A stretch of DNA of 64,000 nt from Acidobacteriota bacterium (GTDB taxonomy: Bacteria > Acidobacteriota > Terriglobia > Acidiferrales > UBA7541): positions 124,001 through 188,000 of the forward strand of contig JAJPIE010000044.1 of assembly GCA_021324935.1 (NCBI GenBank), written 5' to 3'. Below the pieces are notes generated by a model that was not told where the DNA came from, did no database searches, and saw nothing but the letters and a program-made list of their open reading frames with translations. Shown here one piece after another: positions 38,131 to 47,344 of the stretch; positions within the stretch are counted from its first letter, which is position 1; every line of letters begins with the position of its first letter. Both the position numbers and the translations under genes were made by a program.

Positions 38131-38982
38131 TCAGCGCAATTTACCTTTCCGGCGAAGCTCACCGAGATAAGTGCCCAGCGCCTCTTGCCAGTGTCTCAGC
38201 GTAATGCCATAGATGGCCAGCGAGGCTGGCGAAAGCACAGAATACGACGGACGCGGGGCGAGGCGATGAGTTTCCGCGGTGGTCGTCGGGATGGCCGGGG
38301 TGGTGCGGCCAGCTTTCTGCAAGACTGCCTTCGCGAATTCGAACCGGGAGCACGAGCCAGCGTTCGTGATGTGAACAATTCCGTTTGCATTCTTGAGGAC
38401 TAACTCGTGGATGCCCCTCGCCAGGTCTTTTGTATAAGTCGGCGATCCGATCTGATCGTTCACTACTTTCAGTTCGGATTGTGCTTCGGCGGCGAGAAGT
38501 ATCTTTTCCGGAAAGCAGGAGCCCGAAGCACCGAAAAGCCAGGATGTCCGCGCGATGACCCAGTGACTTGCAATCTGCCGAACAGCATCTTCTCCGGCGA
38601 GTTTGGAGGCGCCATAGGCGTTCAGGGGATGTGCGGGATCGGCCGGTTCGTACGGCCGATTCGAACGGCCGTCAAACACATAATCCGTGCTGACATAGAA
38701 AAGCTTCGCTCCAGATTCGTTGGCCACTGTAGCGACATTTTTCGTGCCGTCCCGGTTGATGGAGAATGCGCGCTGGGGGTCCTTTTCGCTGCCGTCCACG
38801 TCGGCAAATGCCGCGCAATCGAGAATCCAATCCGGACGCGTCTCGGTGACCAGCCGGCGAACTTGGGAGATGTCGCGAATGTCTGCATCGCGTGAGGTGG
38901 CGGCGACCACATCCTCCGCTTGCCATTCATCGACGAGGTCGTTTCCCAAAAGACCGCTGGAACCTAGTATCAGGAAGCGCAT
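38131..38982 (-). CDS. rfbD: dTDP-4-dehydrorhamnose reductase
   Basis: The 283-residue short-chain-type enzyme has an N-terminal NADPH-binding LGSSGLLGNDLV, the STDYVFDG motif, the catalytic Y-x3-K in YGASKLAGED, and the RTSWLFG block typical of RmlD. It catalyses the last step of dTDP-L-rhamnose synthesis. It lies downstream of rfbB on the same strand, with a 138-base gap. Confidence 0.95.
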   Translation of the reverse strand: MRFLILGSSGLLGNDLVDEWQAEDVVAATSRDADIRDISQVRRLVTETRPDWILDCAAFADVDGSEKDPQRAFSINRDGTKNVATVANESGAKLFYVSTDYVFDGRSNRPYEPADPAHPLNAYGASKLAGEDAVRQIASHWVIARTSWLFGASGSCFPEKILLAAEAQSELKVVNDQIGSPTYTKDLARGIHELVLKNANGIVHITNAGSCSRFEFAKAVLQKAGRTTPAIPTTTAETHRLAPRPSYSVLSPASLAIYGITLRHWQEALGTYLGELRRKGKLR

Positions 38983-39120
38983 GGGCTCATAGGCTCCAGA
39001 GCAGAGCGCCGCAACGGTTCATTCTGGGTAGATAGGTACAAAAGTCTGGCGATGCATGAGGCATGAAAATCGTAGGCGCCAGAAACGCCAAAGATTCCGG
39101 TGCCAACTCTCGGCGACGCT

Positions 39121-40146
39121 TCATGTACGGAATGTTTCCGAACGGTAGGTATAGTGGCGGTCATAGTAGCTGCTATATTCACCGGAGCGCGCATGATCCA
39201 GCCATTCGCGATTTTCCTGATACCAGGCAATGGTTTTGCGAAGGCCCTCCTCGAAGGTGAAGGAAGGCCCCCAGCCAAGTTCCGTTCGAATTTTCGAACT
39301 ATCAATCGCATAGCGGCGATCGTGGCCGGGGCGATCCTGCACATGCTGGATCAGAAAATCCGGCTTGCCGAGGATTTGCAAGATCGCGCGAACGATGTGC
39401 AGATTTGGCTGCGGTGAGCCCGCGGACACATTGTAAAGGGAGCCGGGCCGGGCTTTGTCCATCGCCAAGCTTATGGCGGAGCAAAAATCTTCGACGAAGA
39501 GCCAATCCCGCTCCTGCATCCCGTCACCGTAAACGGGAATTGATTTGTTGTCGCCGGCATTTGCCAGAATCAGAGGGATGAACTTCTCGGGAAATTGATA
39601 TGGGCCGTAATTGTTCGTGCAGCGTAGGATAACGAAGTCGAGCCCGTAGGTGTTGCCGTATGCCCGGACGAAGTGTTCCGCCGCGGCTTTGCTGGCGGCG
39701 TAGGGGCTCTGTGGATCGAGTGCCGAGACTTCTGTGAAGGTTCCTCCGGCTGGAGCGCTGCCGTAAACTTCATCCGTGCTGATGTGGATGAAGCGGAGTT
39801 TCGGAGCGCGGCGTGCAGATTCCAGAAGACATTGCGTTCCTAGAATGTTCGTCTGCAGGAAAGGTGAAACGTTTTCGATGCTGCGATCCACATGAGTCTC
39901 GGCGGCAAAGTGGACGAGCACGTCGAACCCCGCTGCAAAAAGACTTTTCAGTGCAGGGGCGTCACAAATGTCTCCCCGGACGAGAGCGTAGCGGGGATCT
40001 TTGCTCAGATCGGCGAGATTTTCCGCATTGCCTGCATACGTAAATTTGTCAAAATTTACCAGCTGAATGTCTTTGCGAGAGGCGAGCAGGTAGCGAATGA
40101 AATTGGAACCAATGAATCCCGCCCCGCCGGTAATCAGAATCTTCAC
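39121..40146 (-). CDS. rfbB: dTDP-glucose 4,6-dehydratase
   Basis: The 341-residue enzyme has TGGAGFIGSNF for NAD binding, HFAAETHVDRSI, the catalytic STDEVYG with Asp-Glu, YAASKAAAEHFV with Y-x3-K, and RCTNNYGPYQFPEK, which are diagnostic of RmlB. It makes dTDP-4-keto-6-deoxyglucose, the second rhamnose step. It is between rfbA and rfbD, all on the minus strand and probably one operon. Confidence 0.97.
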   Translation of the reverse strand: MKILITGGAGFIGSNFIRYLLASRKDIQLVNFDKFTYAGNAENLADLSKDPRYALVRGDICDAPALKSLFAAGFDVLVHFAAETHVDRSIENVSPFLQTNILGTQCLLESARRAPKLRFIHISTDEVYGSAPAGGTFTEVSALDPQSPYAASKAAAEHFVRAYGNTYGLDFVILRCTNNYGPYQFPEKFIPLILANAGDNKSIPVYGDGMQERDWLFVEDFCSAISLAMDKARPGSLYNVSAGSPQPNLHIVRAILQILGKPDFLIQHVQDRPGHDRRYAIDSSKIRTELGWGPSFTFEEGLRKTIAWYQENREWLDHARSGEYSSYYDRHYTYRSETFRT

Positions 40147-40204
40147 TTTGCGGTTAGCCTCACAAATTTCGCTCTTTCCAAAAAATACACGCGATTCTCG
40201 ATCC

Positions 40205-40975
40205 TTATTCCGTATCTAAAACCGGGCGAGGAGGGCTGCCACGCCCGGGCATTTTATTTGCACCGGTTTGCGAAGCAAGATTCGCGGCTCGCAGCAACGA
40301 CTCGAAAGTGCCCGCATCGGTCCACCAGCCATCCAGGACGCTGTGAGTCAATCCTTTTTCCTCGAGATAGAAGTTGTTGACGTCTGTAATCTCCAGTTCG
40401 TTGCGCCAACTCGGCTTGGTTCTTCCGATTTTCTCGAAGACAGTGGAATCGTAAAAATAGATGCCAGTGACGGCAAACCTGGACTTGGGCTGCTTGGGTT
40501 TTTCCTCAATCCGAACAATCCTTCCGCCGTCCAGTTCGGGGCAGCCGAAGCGCTCGGGGTCGCCCACTTCTTTCAGGATCAGGTGAGCACCACCAGTTTG
40601 TTTTTCAAATAGATCCTTCGCCTCGAGTATGTTTTTTTCAATGATGTTGTCTCCCAGCACGACGCAGATTTTCTCTCCCTCGACGAATGGCTCGGCCAGG
40701 CGCAGCGCAGCGGCAATGCCTCCCTCGCCTTCCTGGTAGGTGTAATGAATTCTATGCAAGTCGAAGTCCTTGCCATTCGAAAGCAGGCGGAGAAAATCAC
40801 CGGCGTTTTGTCCGCCGGTAACGATGATGATGTCCTTGATGCCGGCGTCAACCAGGGTTTGGATCGGATAAAAGATCATGGGCCGGTCATAGACCGGCAG
40901 GAGGTGCTTATTGGTGACGCGTGTGAGGGGATACAGGCGTGAGCCCTTTCCACCGGCAAGCACAACACCCTTCAC
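40205..40975 (-). CDS. rfbA: Glucose-1-phosphate thymidylyltransferase, short type
   Basis: GTG 40975 follows GGAGAGGAG by nine bases. ATG 41001 is the alternative start. The 256-residue product has the nucleotidyltransferase signature VLAGGKGSRLYPLT, then NKHLLPVYDRPM, VLGDNI and EEKPKQPKS. It is the shorter form of RfbA lacking the C-terminal allosteric extension of the classical enzyme. It activates glucose-1-phosphate with dTTP, the first rhamnose step. The order rfbA-rfbB-rfbD suggests a shared transcript. Confidence 0.93.
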   Translation of the reverse strand: MKGVVLAGGKGSRLYPLTRVTNKHLLPVYDRPMIFYPIQTLVDAGIKDIIIVTGGQNAGDFLRLLSNGKDFDLHRIHYTYQEGEGGIAAALRLAEPFVEGEKICVVLGDNIIEKNILEAKDLFEKQTGGAHLILKEVGDPERFGCPELDGGRIVRIEEKPKQPKSRFAVTGIYFYDSTVFEKIGRTKPSWRNELEITDVNNFYLEEKGLTHSVLDGWWTDAGTFESLLRAANLASQTGANKMPGRGSPPRPVLDTE

Positions 40976-41127
40976 GGAAGTTCGCTCCTCTCCGGGGAAC
41001 ATTCTCTCACTGAAAGGCAACGGTTAGGAATGAATCTAGGCGCCGAAGGCGGAGAAAATTCCCGTCAGAGTCTTCTGTGTTTAGTCGCGTCCAGACGGAA
41101 GTAAGACTGCGTCAATGGCGAACGCAA

Positions 41128-43392
41128 TCAGCTGCCAGAAAGCTCCGACAAGCAATGGCGTGCCTGGTCCGCCAGTGGGGAAGACGGATTCAGAGAGATG
41201 ACTTTCTCGAATTCAGTCTTGGCGCGAGTCGGATCGTTCAGTTTCTGGTACGTCAGGCCGAGGTGATATCGATAGGTGGGATTGCTCGGTGTCGCTTTGA
41301 CGGCATCTTCAAAAAGGGGCGCAGCGAGCGTATACCCGGCATTGTGATAGTAAGCCCAGCCCAAGGTGTCGGCGACGTTGGGGAGATTGGGCAAGCCCTT
41401 CTTTGCAGTTTGCGCAAGAGTCAGAGCGACGGTGGGGCTCCCGCCATGCTCCAGCAATAGATAGGCAAGATTATTCGCTGCCAATGGATTGTCTGGCTCG
41501 GTCGCCAACACTTTTTGGTAGGTGGACTGCGCATCTTGCCAATTACCAGTCTTCTCGTAAACCTCACCAAGCGCCACCTGAAGCCGGGTGTCCCGAGGAG
41601 CGAGTTGAATGGCACGCTGATAATACGACGAGGCTTTGTCGAAATGGCGATTGGCGTCTTCAATTTGCCCGAGCAGCGCCGTTGCAGCCAGATTGTTCTT
41701 ATCTAATTCAAGGACCTTGCTTAAAGAGTCTTGCGCGGCCTGGACTTGCTTTGCCTGGAGCTGGAGCTGAGCGAGCAGCAGAAACAATCCGGGATTTGTG
41801 GAGTTGCGCTTGAGCTGGTCCTGCACCAGATTCATTGCGTCGGCGGGCTTTCCCTTGAGTTCGTCGGAACGCACTAAACCCTGAATGGCCTCGAGCGAAT
41901 TCGGATCGCGAGAGAGCGCTTCGTGGAACATTCTCTCTGCATCCGGAACCCGTTTTTGCACGAGCCGCAGTTCACCCATCTTTAGATAATAGAGGGGACT
42001 TTGTGGCGCAATGCGCTGGAGGTTCATCAAATCCGCTTCGGCGCCGATCGGATCGCCCTGGTTCATGCGAGCCGTTGCGTGAAACAGGTACCCATCGGCG
42101 GCGCTTGGGGCATATTTTTTCAATTGATTGCTGGACTGCTCGAGATTCTGCCAATCGCCCTTGATGGCTTGACTCTTGGATAGTGCCAGCCAGGCTTCGG
42201 AAAAAGCGGGGCGAAGTCGCACGGCTTCGTGCCACTCGCTCTCCGCCTGCTGCGGATTCCCTTTCTCCGCGAAAGCGAGACCCAGCTGGTAATGTGCTTG
42301 GGCGTTGTCGGGAGAGTTTTTCACCGCCGTTTGGAGAGCGTTGAAGGCCTCCTCGACCTTGTGCTGCCGGAGAAGAATCTGGCCCTTTAATACAAGGGCC
42401 TCTGTATCCTGCGGATTTTTCTTCAGGGCAGCGTCCGTGAGGCTCATCGCCTCATCCAGCTGGTTATTCAGGACGAGCAGCTCGGTGTAAGTTTTCTCTA
42501 CGGAAAGATCGTCGGGATATTTTGCGGCCAGCGAGGAAAACTCATTTAGCGCCTTCTCCATTTGGCCGTGGGCCAGATAAGAATCGCCGAGCATGCGATA
42601 AGCCGCTGGATTGTTGTTCAAATCGCTTTTAGCCTCGGCCAGGACCTGTTCCGAATCGGCTGCTTTGCCCTCCGCTGCGTAGAGATGCGATAAAGCGGCT
42701 CGTGGCGCAGGGTCATTTGGCGCGGCGGAAATCGCGTTCTTGAGTTGCTGTTCGGCCTCTGCGTTGCGCTTCTCCTGAAAATAGAGTGCGCCGAGCATGA
42801 GGTAGGAAGTGCTCCCCTTGGGATCAAGGCTCTGCGCTTTGAGCAGATTGGCCTCGGCTTCCTTCAGATCACCCGTGCGGGTCAGAAGTTGGGCAAGATT
42901 TAGGTAGCTCGTTGCGCGATCGGGGGCCAGCTTGACGGCCTGCATGGCTTCGTCAACCGCTTCCTTGTCATTTCCAAGCGCTGCATCGGCGTCCGCCAAC
43001 AAAACCTGAGCCTCGACGTCGTTCGGATTCGACTTAAGGATAAGCTGCGCCCGGTTCTTGGATTCGGTACGCTGCCCGGCCGCGAGCTGCAGTTGTCCGA
43101 GCGTGAGTTGCGCTTTCCAATTTTCCGGTTGGAGCTCTACAGTTCGTTGCAGTTCGTTGTAAGCCGCCGCCAAGCTCTTTAACTTGATTTGTGTCATGGC
43201 GAGTTTGTAATGTCCCTCGGCAAGACGCGGATCGAGCTGCAAAGCTCGGCCGTAGTAGATCAGAGCCTCAGAATATTTTCCTTGACCAAAACTCTGGTCG
43301 CCCTTTGCCAGAAACTTTTGGGGGTTACGATTGCAGCCGGCGGAAATTACAATCGAGAGACACAATACGCTGAGCGCGATGAGCGTTCGCAT
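41128..43392 (-). CDS. PrsT-like TPR lipoprotein of the exosortase/polysaccharide system
   Basis: From ATG 43392 the protein has 754 residues: a lipoprotein signal (RTLIALSVLCLSIVISAGC) and then almost continuous tetratricopeptide repeats, about 20 units with the A-x3-Y/L..A...P pattern (for example YSEALIYYGRALQLDP). This matches the PEP-CTERM system TPR lipoprotein family (PrsT) in length and layout. Such proteins are thought to help polysaccharide export or assembly at the outer membrane. Starts at 43437 and 43464 are in frame, but they put a long n-region before the signal and one overlaps a sigma-54-like site. Confidence 0.82.
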   Translation of the reverse strand: MRTLIALSVLCLSIVISAGCNRNPQKFLAKGDQSFGQGKYSEALIYYGRALQLDPRLAEGHYKLAMTQIKLKSLAAAYNELQRTVELQPENWKAQLTLGQLQLAAGQRTESKNRAQLILKSNPNDVEAQVLLADADAALGNDKEAVDEAMQAVKLAPDRATSYLNLAQLLTRTGDLKEAEANLLKAQSLDPKGSTSYLMLGALYFQEKRNAEAEQQLKNAISAAPNDPAPRAALSHLYAAEGKAADSEQVLAEAKSDLNNNPAAYRMLGDSYLAHGQMEKALNEFSSLAAKYPDDLSVEKTYTELLVLNNQLDEAMSLTDAALKKNPQDTEALVLKGQILLRQHKVEEAFNALQTAVKNSPDNAQAHYQLGLAFAEKGNPQQAESEWHEAVRLRPAFSEAWLALSKSQAIKGDWQNLEQSSNQLKKYAPSAADGYLFHATARMNQGDPIGAEADLMNLQRIAPQSPLYYLKMGELRLVQKRVPDAERMFHEALSRDPNSLEAIQGLVRSDELKGKPADAMNLVQDQLKRNSTNPGLFLLLAQLQLQAKQVQAAQDSLSKVLELDKNNLAATALLGQIEDANRHFDKASSYYQRAIQLAPRDTRLQVALGEVYEKTGNWQDAQSTYQKVLATEPDNPLAANNLAYLLLEHGGSPTVALTLAQTAKKGLPNLPNVADTLGWAYYHNAGYTLAAPLFEDAVKATPSNPTYRYHLGLTYQKLNDPTRAKTEFEKVISLNPSSPLADQARHCLSELSGS

Positions 43393-43872
43393 CCTCGGAT
43401 TCAAAACATAGGCCCGGAATTGGGCTAAAGGACTCATAATGGAGCGGAAACTGCAATTTTGCATCCTCCAGTTGCAGAGAACAAGAGGGAATCAAGTCTT
43501 GGACTAAGATCAATATTTTCAACGCTATAGAGTCCTTACAGCCGCCCTCGCCGAGGTCTCAAGTCAATCCCCGCCCTCCTCCATGGGAGCATAGGTCACC
43601 TGCTGCGAGAAGGGAAGGGACATTAAGGATACATTTTTTCCCCTTTTCCAGGTGCACTGAGCGGCGTATCAAGTTCTTCAAAAGACATTTGTTGACCGAC
43701 TTTGGGTAAGTTATTGATATTGAGCTTCTTGTTCCAATGTGGGAGAATTCGCCTCGCGGACTCCAGGAGTCCACTTGGAAGCGCTCGTGCATCTTCATTC
43801 AACTGAATTACCTTAAGTAGCGGTATGCTCGGAACGTTATGAATCGCTGCCGCAGGTCGAGGTAGAAACCAC
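43393..43872. other. Divergent regulatory region between TPR and chain-length genes
   Basis: I see no gene in these 480 bases. On the plus strand there is TTGACC (43692-43697) and, 17 bases on, TGATAT (43715-43720), a weak sigma-70 match, as well as a sigma-54-like site at 43775. On the minus strand a GG-N10-GC pattern at 43466-43453 with a good TTGCA -12 faces the TPR gene. Its -24 part is poor. Confidence 0.35.
43775..43791 (+). promoter_or_regulatory. Possible sigma-54 promoter
   Basis: TTGGAAGCGCTCGTGCA keeps the GG and GC at the correct 10-base spacing and the TTGG of the -24 box, but the -12 is GTGCA instead of TTGCA. It lies 81 bases before the chain-length gene. It is weaker than the sites at 47957 and 54054. 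Confidence 0.3.
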
Positions 43873-45390
43873 ATGGTAAGGAACGGGGAAATCGCCATTG
43901 CCGATGTGAAACGGATTTTGCGTCGCTATTGGTGGATTCCAACGTTTATGACCATTACGCTCGGCGCGCTTGGCCTCACAGCATCTCTGGTCCTTCCGAA
44001 GAAATACACCTCCTCGACGGTTGTGCTCGTTGAACAACCCACCGTTCCCAAGGATCTGATCCGCCCGGTCATTACCGACGATCTGAATCAGCGCATGGCG
44101 TCGATGAAAGCCCAGATATTGAGCCGCTCCCGCCTGGAAATGATCATTAACAAATTTAATCTGTACGCCGATAAAAGGTCCACGACGCACATGGAAGACC
44201 TCGTGGAAAAACTGAAGAGCGCCATCAACGTCGAACTCATTCAGCCAATGGCAGGTTCCTCGGATCACGAACCGCCAGGATTTAACGTCAGCGTGACTTT
44301 CGACAATCCGCAATTGGCGCAGCAGATCTGCCAGAAAATTACTTCTGCGTTTATGGAGCAGAATGCGACGATTCGCATCACAAATTCGAACAAGGTTTCG
44401 CAATTTTTGAGTCAGCAGGTGGACGACGCCAAGGCCAAGCTGGATGAACAGGACAAAAAGCTGGCGCAATTCAAGGCAGAACACTCTGTCACCATGCCCG
44501 AACAAGAGCAGATGAACCTAGCCCTGCTAAACACCCTGAATTCCCAGTTGGAAGCCACCACGCAGGCCTTGGCGCGCGCGCAAGAAGACAAATCCTTGAA
44601 CGAAAGCATGCTCGCGCAGCAGGAGGCGAATTGGAAGGCTACGCAGGTGGGCCTGCAGAATCCGGAAACGCAAGAACAGCAGTTGACAGCCTTGCAGGAT
44701 CAGCTTGCTGTGCTGCTTGCTAAATACACGCCCGAATATCCTGACGTGATCAAGTTGAAAGCCCAAATCGAGGATCTAAAAAAGAAGATGGCTCAGGGGC
44801 CGGTGTCGAAGGCGCCGGTTGACACTGCGCAAGCCGCTCTTCGCGAGCCTCCCGCGCTTTTGCAATTGCGCACTAAGATCAAGCAGGACAACTTTAATAT
44901 TGCGGACCTAACCAAGCACCAGGGGCAGGTTCAAGAGCAGATTCGCGCGATACAAGGCCGCTTGCAGTCGACACCGGCGGTTGAGCAGCAGCTGAAGGAA
45001 TTGACGAGAAATTATCAGACCGCGTCGGACATCTATAACGATTTATTGAAGAAGCGCGAAACTTCGGTGATGGCCACCGATCTTGAACATCAGCAGGAGG
45101 GCGAAAACTTTCGCGTGGTGGACAGCCCGAGTCTTCCCTCTGCGCCTTCGTTTCCCAAAAAGAGCGTGTTCTTTGGTGGCGGACTGGGAGGGGGATTCGC
45201 GCTCTCCCTCGGCATTCTTTATCTTCTGGCACTGAGCGACAAAGCTCTCTACACGGAGCGTGACGTGGAAGTCTGTCTGAAGCTGCCTGTACTCGCCGCC
45301 GTGCCGAGTTTCGATGTTCGAGGCCACGGAAGTCATTCCAAGTTGAAAAGCAATTTGAAGTATGAGGGCATTGTCACCTCCAAAGCGTAA
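43873..45390 (+). CDS. Polysaccharide chain-length/export protein (GNVR/Wzz type)
   Basis: The 505-residue protein has a Wzz domain with an N-terminal membrane helix (RYWWIPTFMTITLGALGLTA), a long periplasmic coiled coil (about 170-380) with the GNVR-type region LTRNYQTASDIYNDLL, and a second helix near the C-terminus (FFGGGLGGGFALSLGILYLL). It ends in a short cytoplasmic tail. It lacks its own kinase domain. The autokinase gene follows 33 bases later, so the two form a split Wzc-type co-polymerase. Confidence 0.9.
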   Translation: MVRNGEIAIADVKRILRRYWWIPTFMTITLGALGLTASLVLPKKYTSSTVVLVEQPTVPKDLIRPVITDDLNQRMASMKAQILSRSRLEMIINKFNLYADKRSTTHMEDLVEKLKSAINVELIQPMAGSSDHEPPGFNVSVTFDNPQLAQQICQKITSAFMEQNATIRITNSNKVSQFLSQQVDDAKAKLDEQDKKLAQFKAEHSVTMPEQEQMNLALLNTLNSQLEATTQALARAQEDKSLNESMLAQQEANWKATQVGLQNPETQEQQLTALQDQLAVLLAKYTPEYPDVIKLKAQIEDLKKKMAQGPVSKAPVDTAQAALREPPALLQLRTKIKQDNFNIADLTKHQGQVQEQIRAIQGRLQSTPAVEQQLKELTRNYQTASDIYNDLLKKRETSVMATDLEHQQEGENFRVVDSPSLPSAPSFPKKSVFFGGGLGGGFALSLGILYLLALSDKALYTERDVEVCLKLPVLAAVPSFDVRGHGSHSKLKSNLKYEGIVTSKA

Positions 45391-45423
45391 TTCACGAACT
45401 GGGCGCGGACTAAAGAGAGAACG

Positions 45424-46359
45424 ATGAGCCGGATCCACGAAGCACTGAAGAAAGCAGCCGAAGAGAGAAACTCCAATACTTCAAACGAGTCTGTGTCGGA
45501 GCTGGTTGAGCTCTCTGGACAGGAAGTGAAATCCGATCCCGTTTCCCTGGCCATGTCCGCTGCCCCGGCGGTCGTTTCACCTCGGCGCGAAAAACAACCA
45601 TCTTCTTTTGAGGAGTTTACGAAGAAGTGCGGCCAGGCCAGCTGGAAATTTGAGCCTTCTGCCAGTGTCTTTTCGGCACACATGGAGCATCAGGTTGGAG
45701 CGGAAAAATTCCGCACTCTAAGGTCGCGCCTCTACCAGATCGCTTCTGCGCAACCTTTGAAAAAAATTCTGATTACCAGCAGCACGCCAGCGGAAGGAAA
45801 GACCTTCGTCGCCGCGAATCTGGCACAATCGTTTATTCGTCAGGCTGGCCGCAAAGTCCTGCTGATCGATTCGGACCTGCGTGCTTCACGCCTGCATCTG
45901 CATTTAGGAGCGCAGGAAAAGCCCGGGCTGTCGGATTATCTGAGGGGGGATTGCGACGAATTCCAAATTACCCAGGTGGGCCCGGATAAGAATCTTTGCC
46001 TCATTCCGGGAGGCAGCGAAGTTTCCAATCCAAGCGAGTTACTGCACAGCGAGCGAATGCGTAAATTGCTCGATCGTATGGCAACGCTCTTCGATTGGAT
46101 CATTTTGGATTCGCCGCCGGCGCTTGCGGTGCATGATGCGAGCATTCTGGCTGATATGTGCGATGGTGTGCTGTTTGTCGTACGCGCGGGAGCAACGGAC
46201 TATGAATTGGCTGAAAAAGCGTCCCTCGAATTTCGAGAGAAGAATCTGCTCGGCGTGGTCTTGAACCGCATCGAAAAGAGCGACGCTTACGGAGATTATT
46301 ATTATTCCGGGTATGGATCTCAGCGCAATAGCGTAGCCGAGCCAGAATCCCAATCCTGA
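45424..46359 (+). CDS. Bacterial tyrosine kinase (CpsD/EpsG type)
   Basis: The 311-residue cytoplasmic BY-kinase has Walker A in STPAEGKTF (Lys126), Walker A' VLLIDSDLRASRLH and Walker B WIILDSPPAL. The C-terminal tail has a tyrosine cluster (YGDYYYSGYG), the expected autophosphorylation site. The N-terminal 85 residues are a variable linker starting SRIHEALKKAAEER, as in exosortase-associated kinases. It works with the membrane protein encoded upstream to control polymer length or export. It is convergent with the exosortase gene. Confidence 0.93.
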   Translation: MSRIHEALKKAAEERNSNTSNESVSELVELSGQEVKSDPVSLAMSAAPAVVSPRREKQPSSFEEFTKKCGQASWKFEPSASVFSAHMEHQVGAEKFRTLRSRLYQIASAQPLKKILITSSTPAEGKTFVAANLAQSFIRQAGRKVLLIDSDLRASRLHLHLGAQEKPGLSDYLRGDCDEFQITQVGPDKNLCLIPGGSEVSNPSELLHSERMRKLLDRMATLFDWIILDSPPALAVHDASILADMCDGVLFVVRAGATDYELAEKASLEFREKNLLGVVLNRIEKSDAYGDYYYSGYGSQRNSVAEPESQS

Positions 46360-46384
46360 AAGCTGGACGCGAAAAATCTGCAGA

Positions 46385-47344
46385 CTATTTTCTGGCTCCG
46401 GCTGCAGAAGGAAGGGCGTCGATCCTTGAAATCCTTGAACGCTCTTCGCCCTTTCGAAGCCACCAATAAACCGGCAGAAGCAAGGCCAATCCAATCAGGA
46501 AGAAAACCACCCCGCCGCGGTGATGTAATTTCCCGTACAGAAAATCCGGATCCACATAATTGGCAAGCAGTGTGAGCGTGGCGATGCGAATCCCGTTTTT
46601 GATGAGCATCATGGCCAATCCGGCAACGATGAAAACGGCCTTCTTCCAGAGCGGTCGAAACGCGAAGTGAGCTACCAGAAGGGCAAGAATGAGCAGGGCA
46701 AGACTGGAACGAATTCCGCTGCATTCCGCCGCAACCTCAATCGACATTTTAGGAAGATGAAACGCGAAACCGTCGCGCAGGACAGGTGCGCCGCTCAGAT
46801 TAAACAAAATCTCGGCGATATCGGCTGAGCCGGACTGCAGCCAGTAAATGGTTTTGTTCAAGATCACGTCCGGGATAGGAACCATGAACAGCAGAAGCGC
46901 GAGGGGGAAGAAGGATGCTTTTGCTTTGGCATCCCCCAAAAACAGAACGAAACCGCTGATCAAAAACAGAATCAGCGAAAGGATATAAAGCGACAGGTGG
47001 CTTTTCGGAGCACAGTCAGCGCACAGGAGCGACCCGATTCCAAGAATTACCCCAGGAACAACGAAAAGAAGCGCATACCGAATCGAATAGCCACTTTCGC
47101 GCGTGGTTCCTTTCGGCTCCGTGTAGAGCAACCACGCCGTTATGAAGGGTATGAGCAGGATGTGGGACGCAGTTTCATCCTGCCAGGCGAGTTGCATCAG
47201 ACTCGCAAATGGTGTTGCAAAAATTGTGAGGGTCAACAGCACCCAGCATCCAAACATCAACCAACGCTTCTGCGCTTGTGCGCTCATGGAATTCAAAGGG
47301 AGTTCCTTCTCCAGACTTCCTTGTGGGCTTTTGATTCCTGGCAT
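46385..47344 (-). CDS. xrt: Exosortase
   Basis: This integral membrane protein of about 319 residues has eight or more helices and the exosortase/archaeosortase catalytic set: Cys in AAECSGIRSS, Arg in IKNGIRIATL, and His in HHRGGVVFFLIG. The N-terminal WQDETASHILLIPFI block is also typical. Exosortases cleave and anchor proteins with a PEP-CTERM or related tail at the membrane. It lacks the fused EpsI domain, and no separate epsI gene is seen. No candidate substrate with a PEP-CTERM tail is found in the window. ATG 47344 is used. ATG 47287 is an equally possible start. Confidence 0.9.
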   Translation of the reverse strand: MPGIKSPQGSLEKELPLNSMSAQAQKRWLMFGCWVLLTLTIFATPFASLMQLAWQDETASHILLIPFITAWLLYTEPKGTTRESGYSIRYALLFVVPGVILGIGSLLCADCAPKSHLSLYILSLILFLISGFVLFLGDAKAKASFFPLALLLFMVPIPDVILNKTIYWLQSGSADIAEILFNLSGAPVLRDGFAFHLPKMSIEVAAECSGIRSSLALLILALLVAHFAFRPLWKKAVFIVAGLAMMLIKNGIRIATLTLLANYVDPDFLYGKLHHRGGVVFFLIGLALLLPVYWWLRKGEERSRISRIDALPSAAGARK

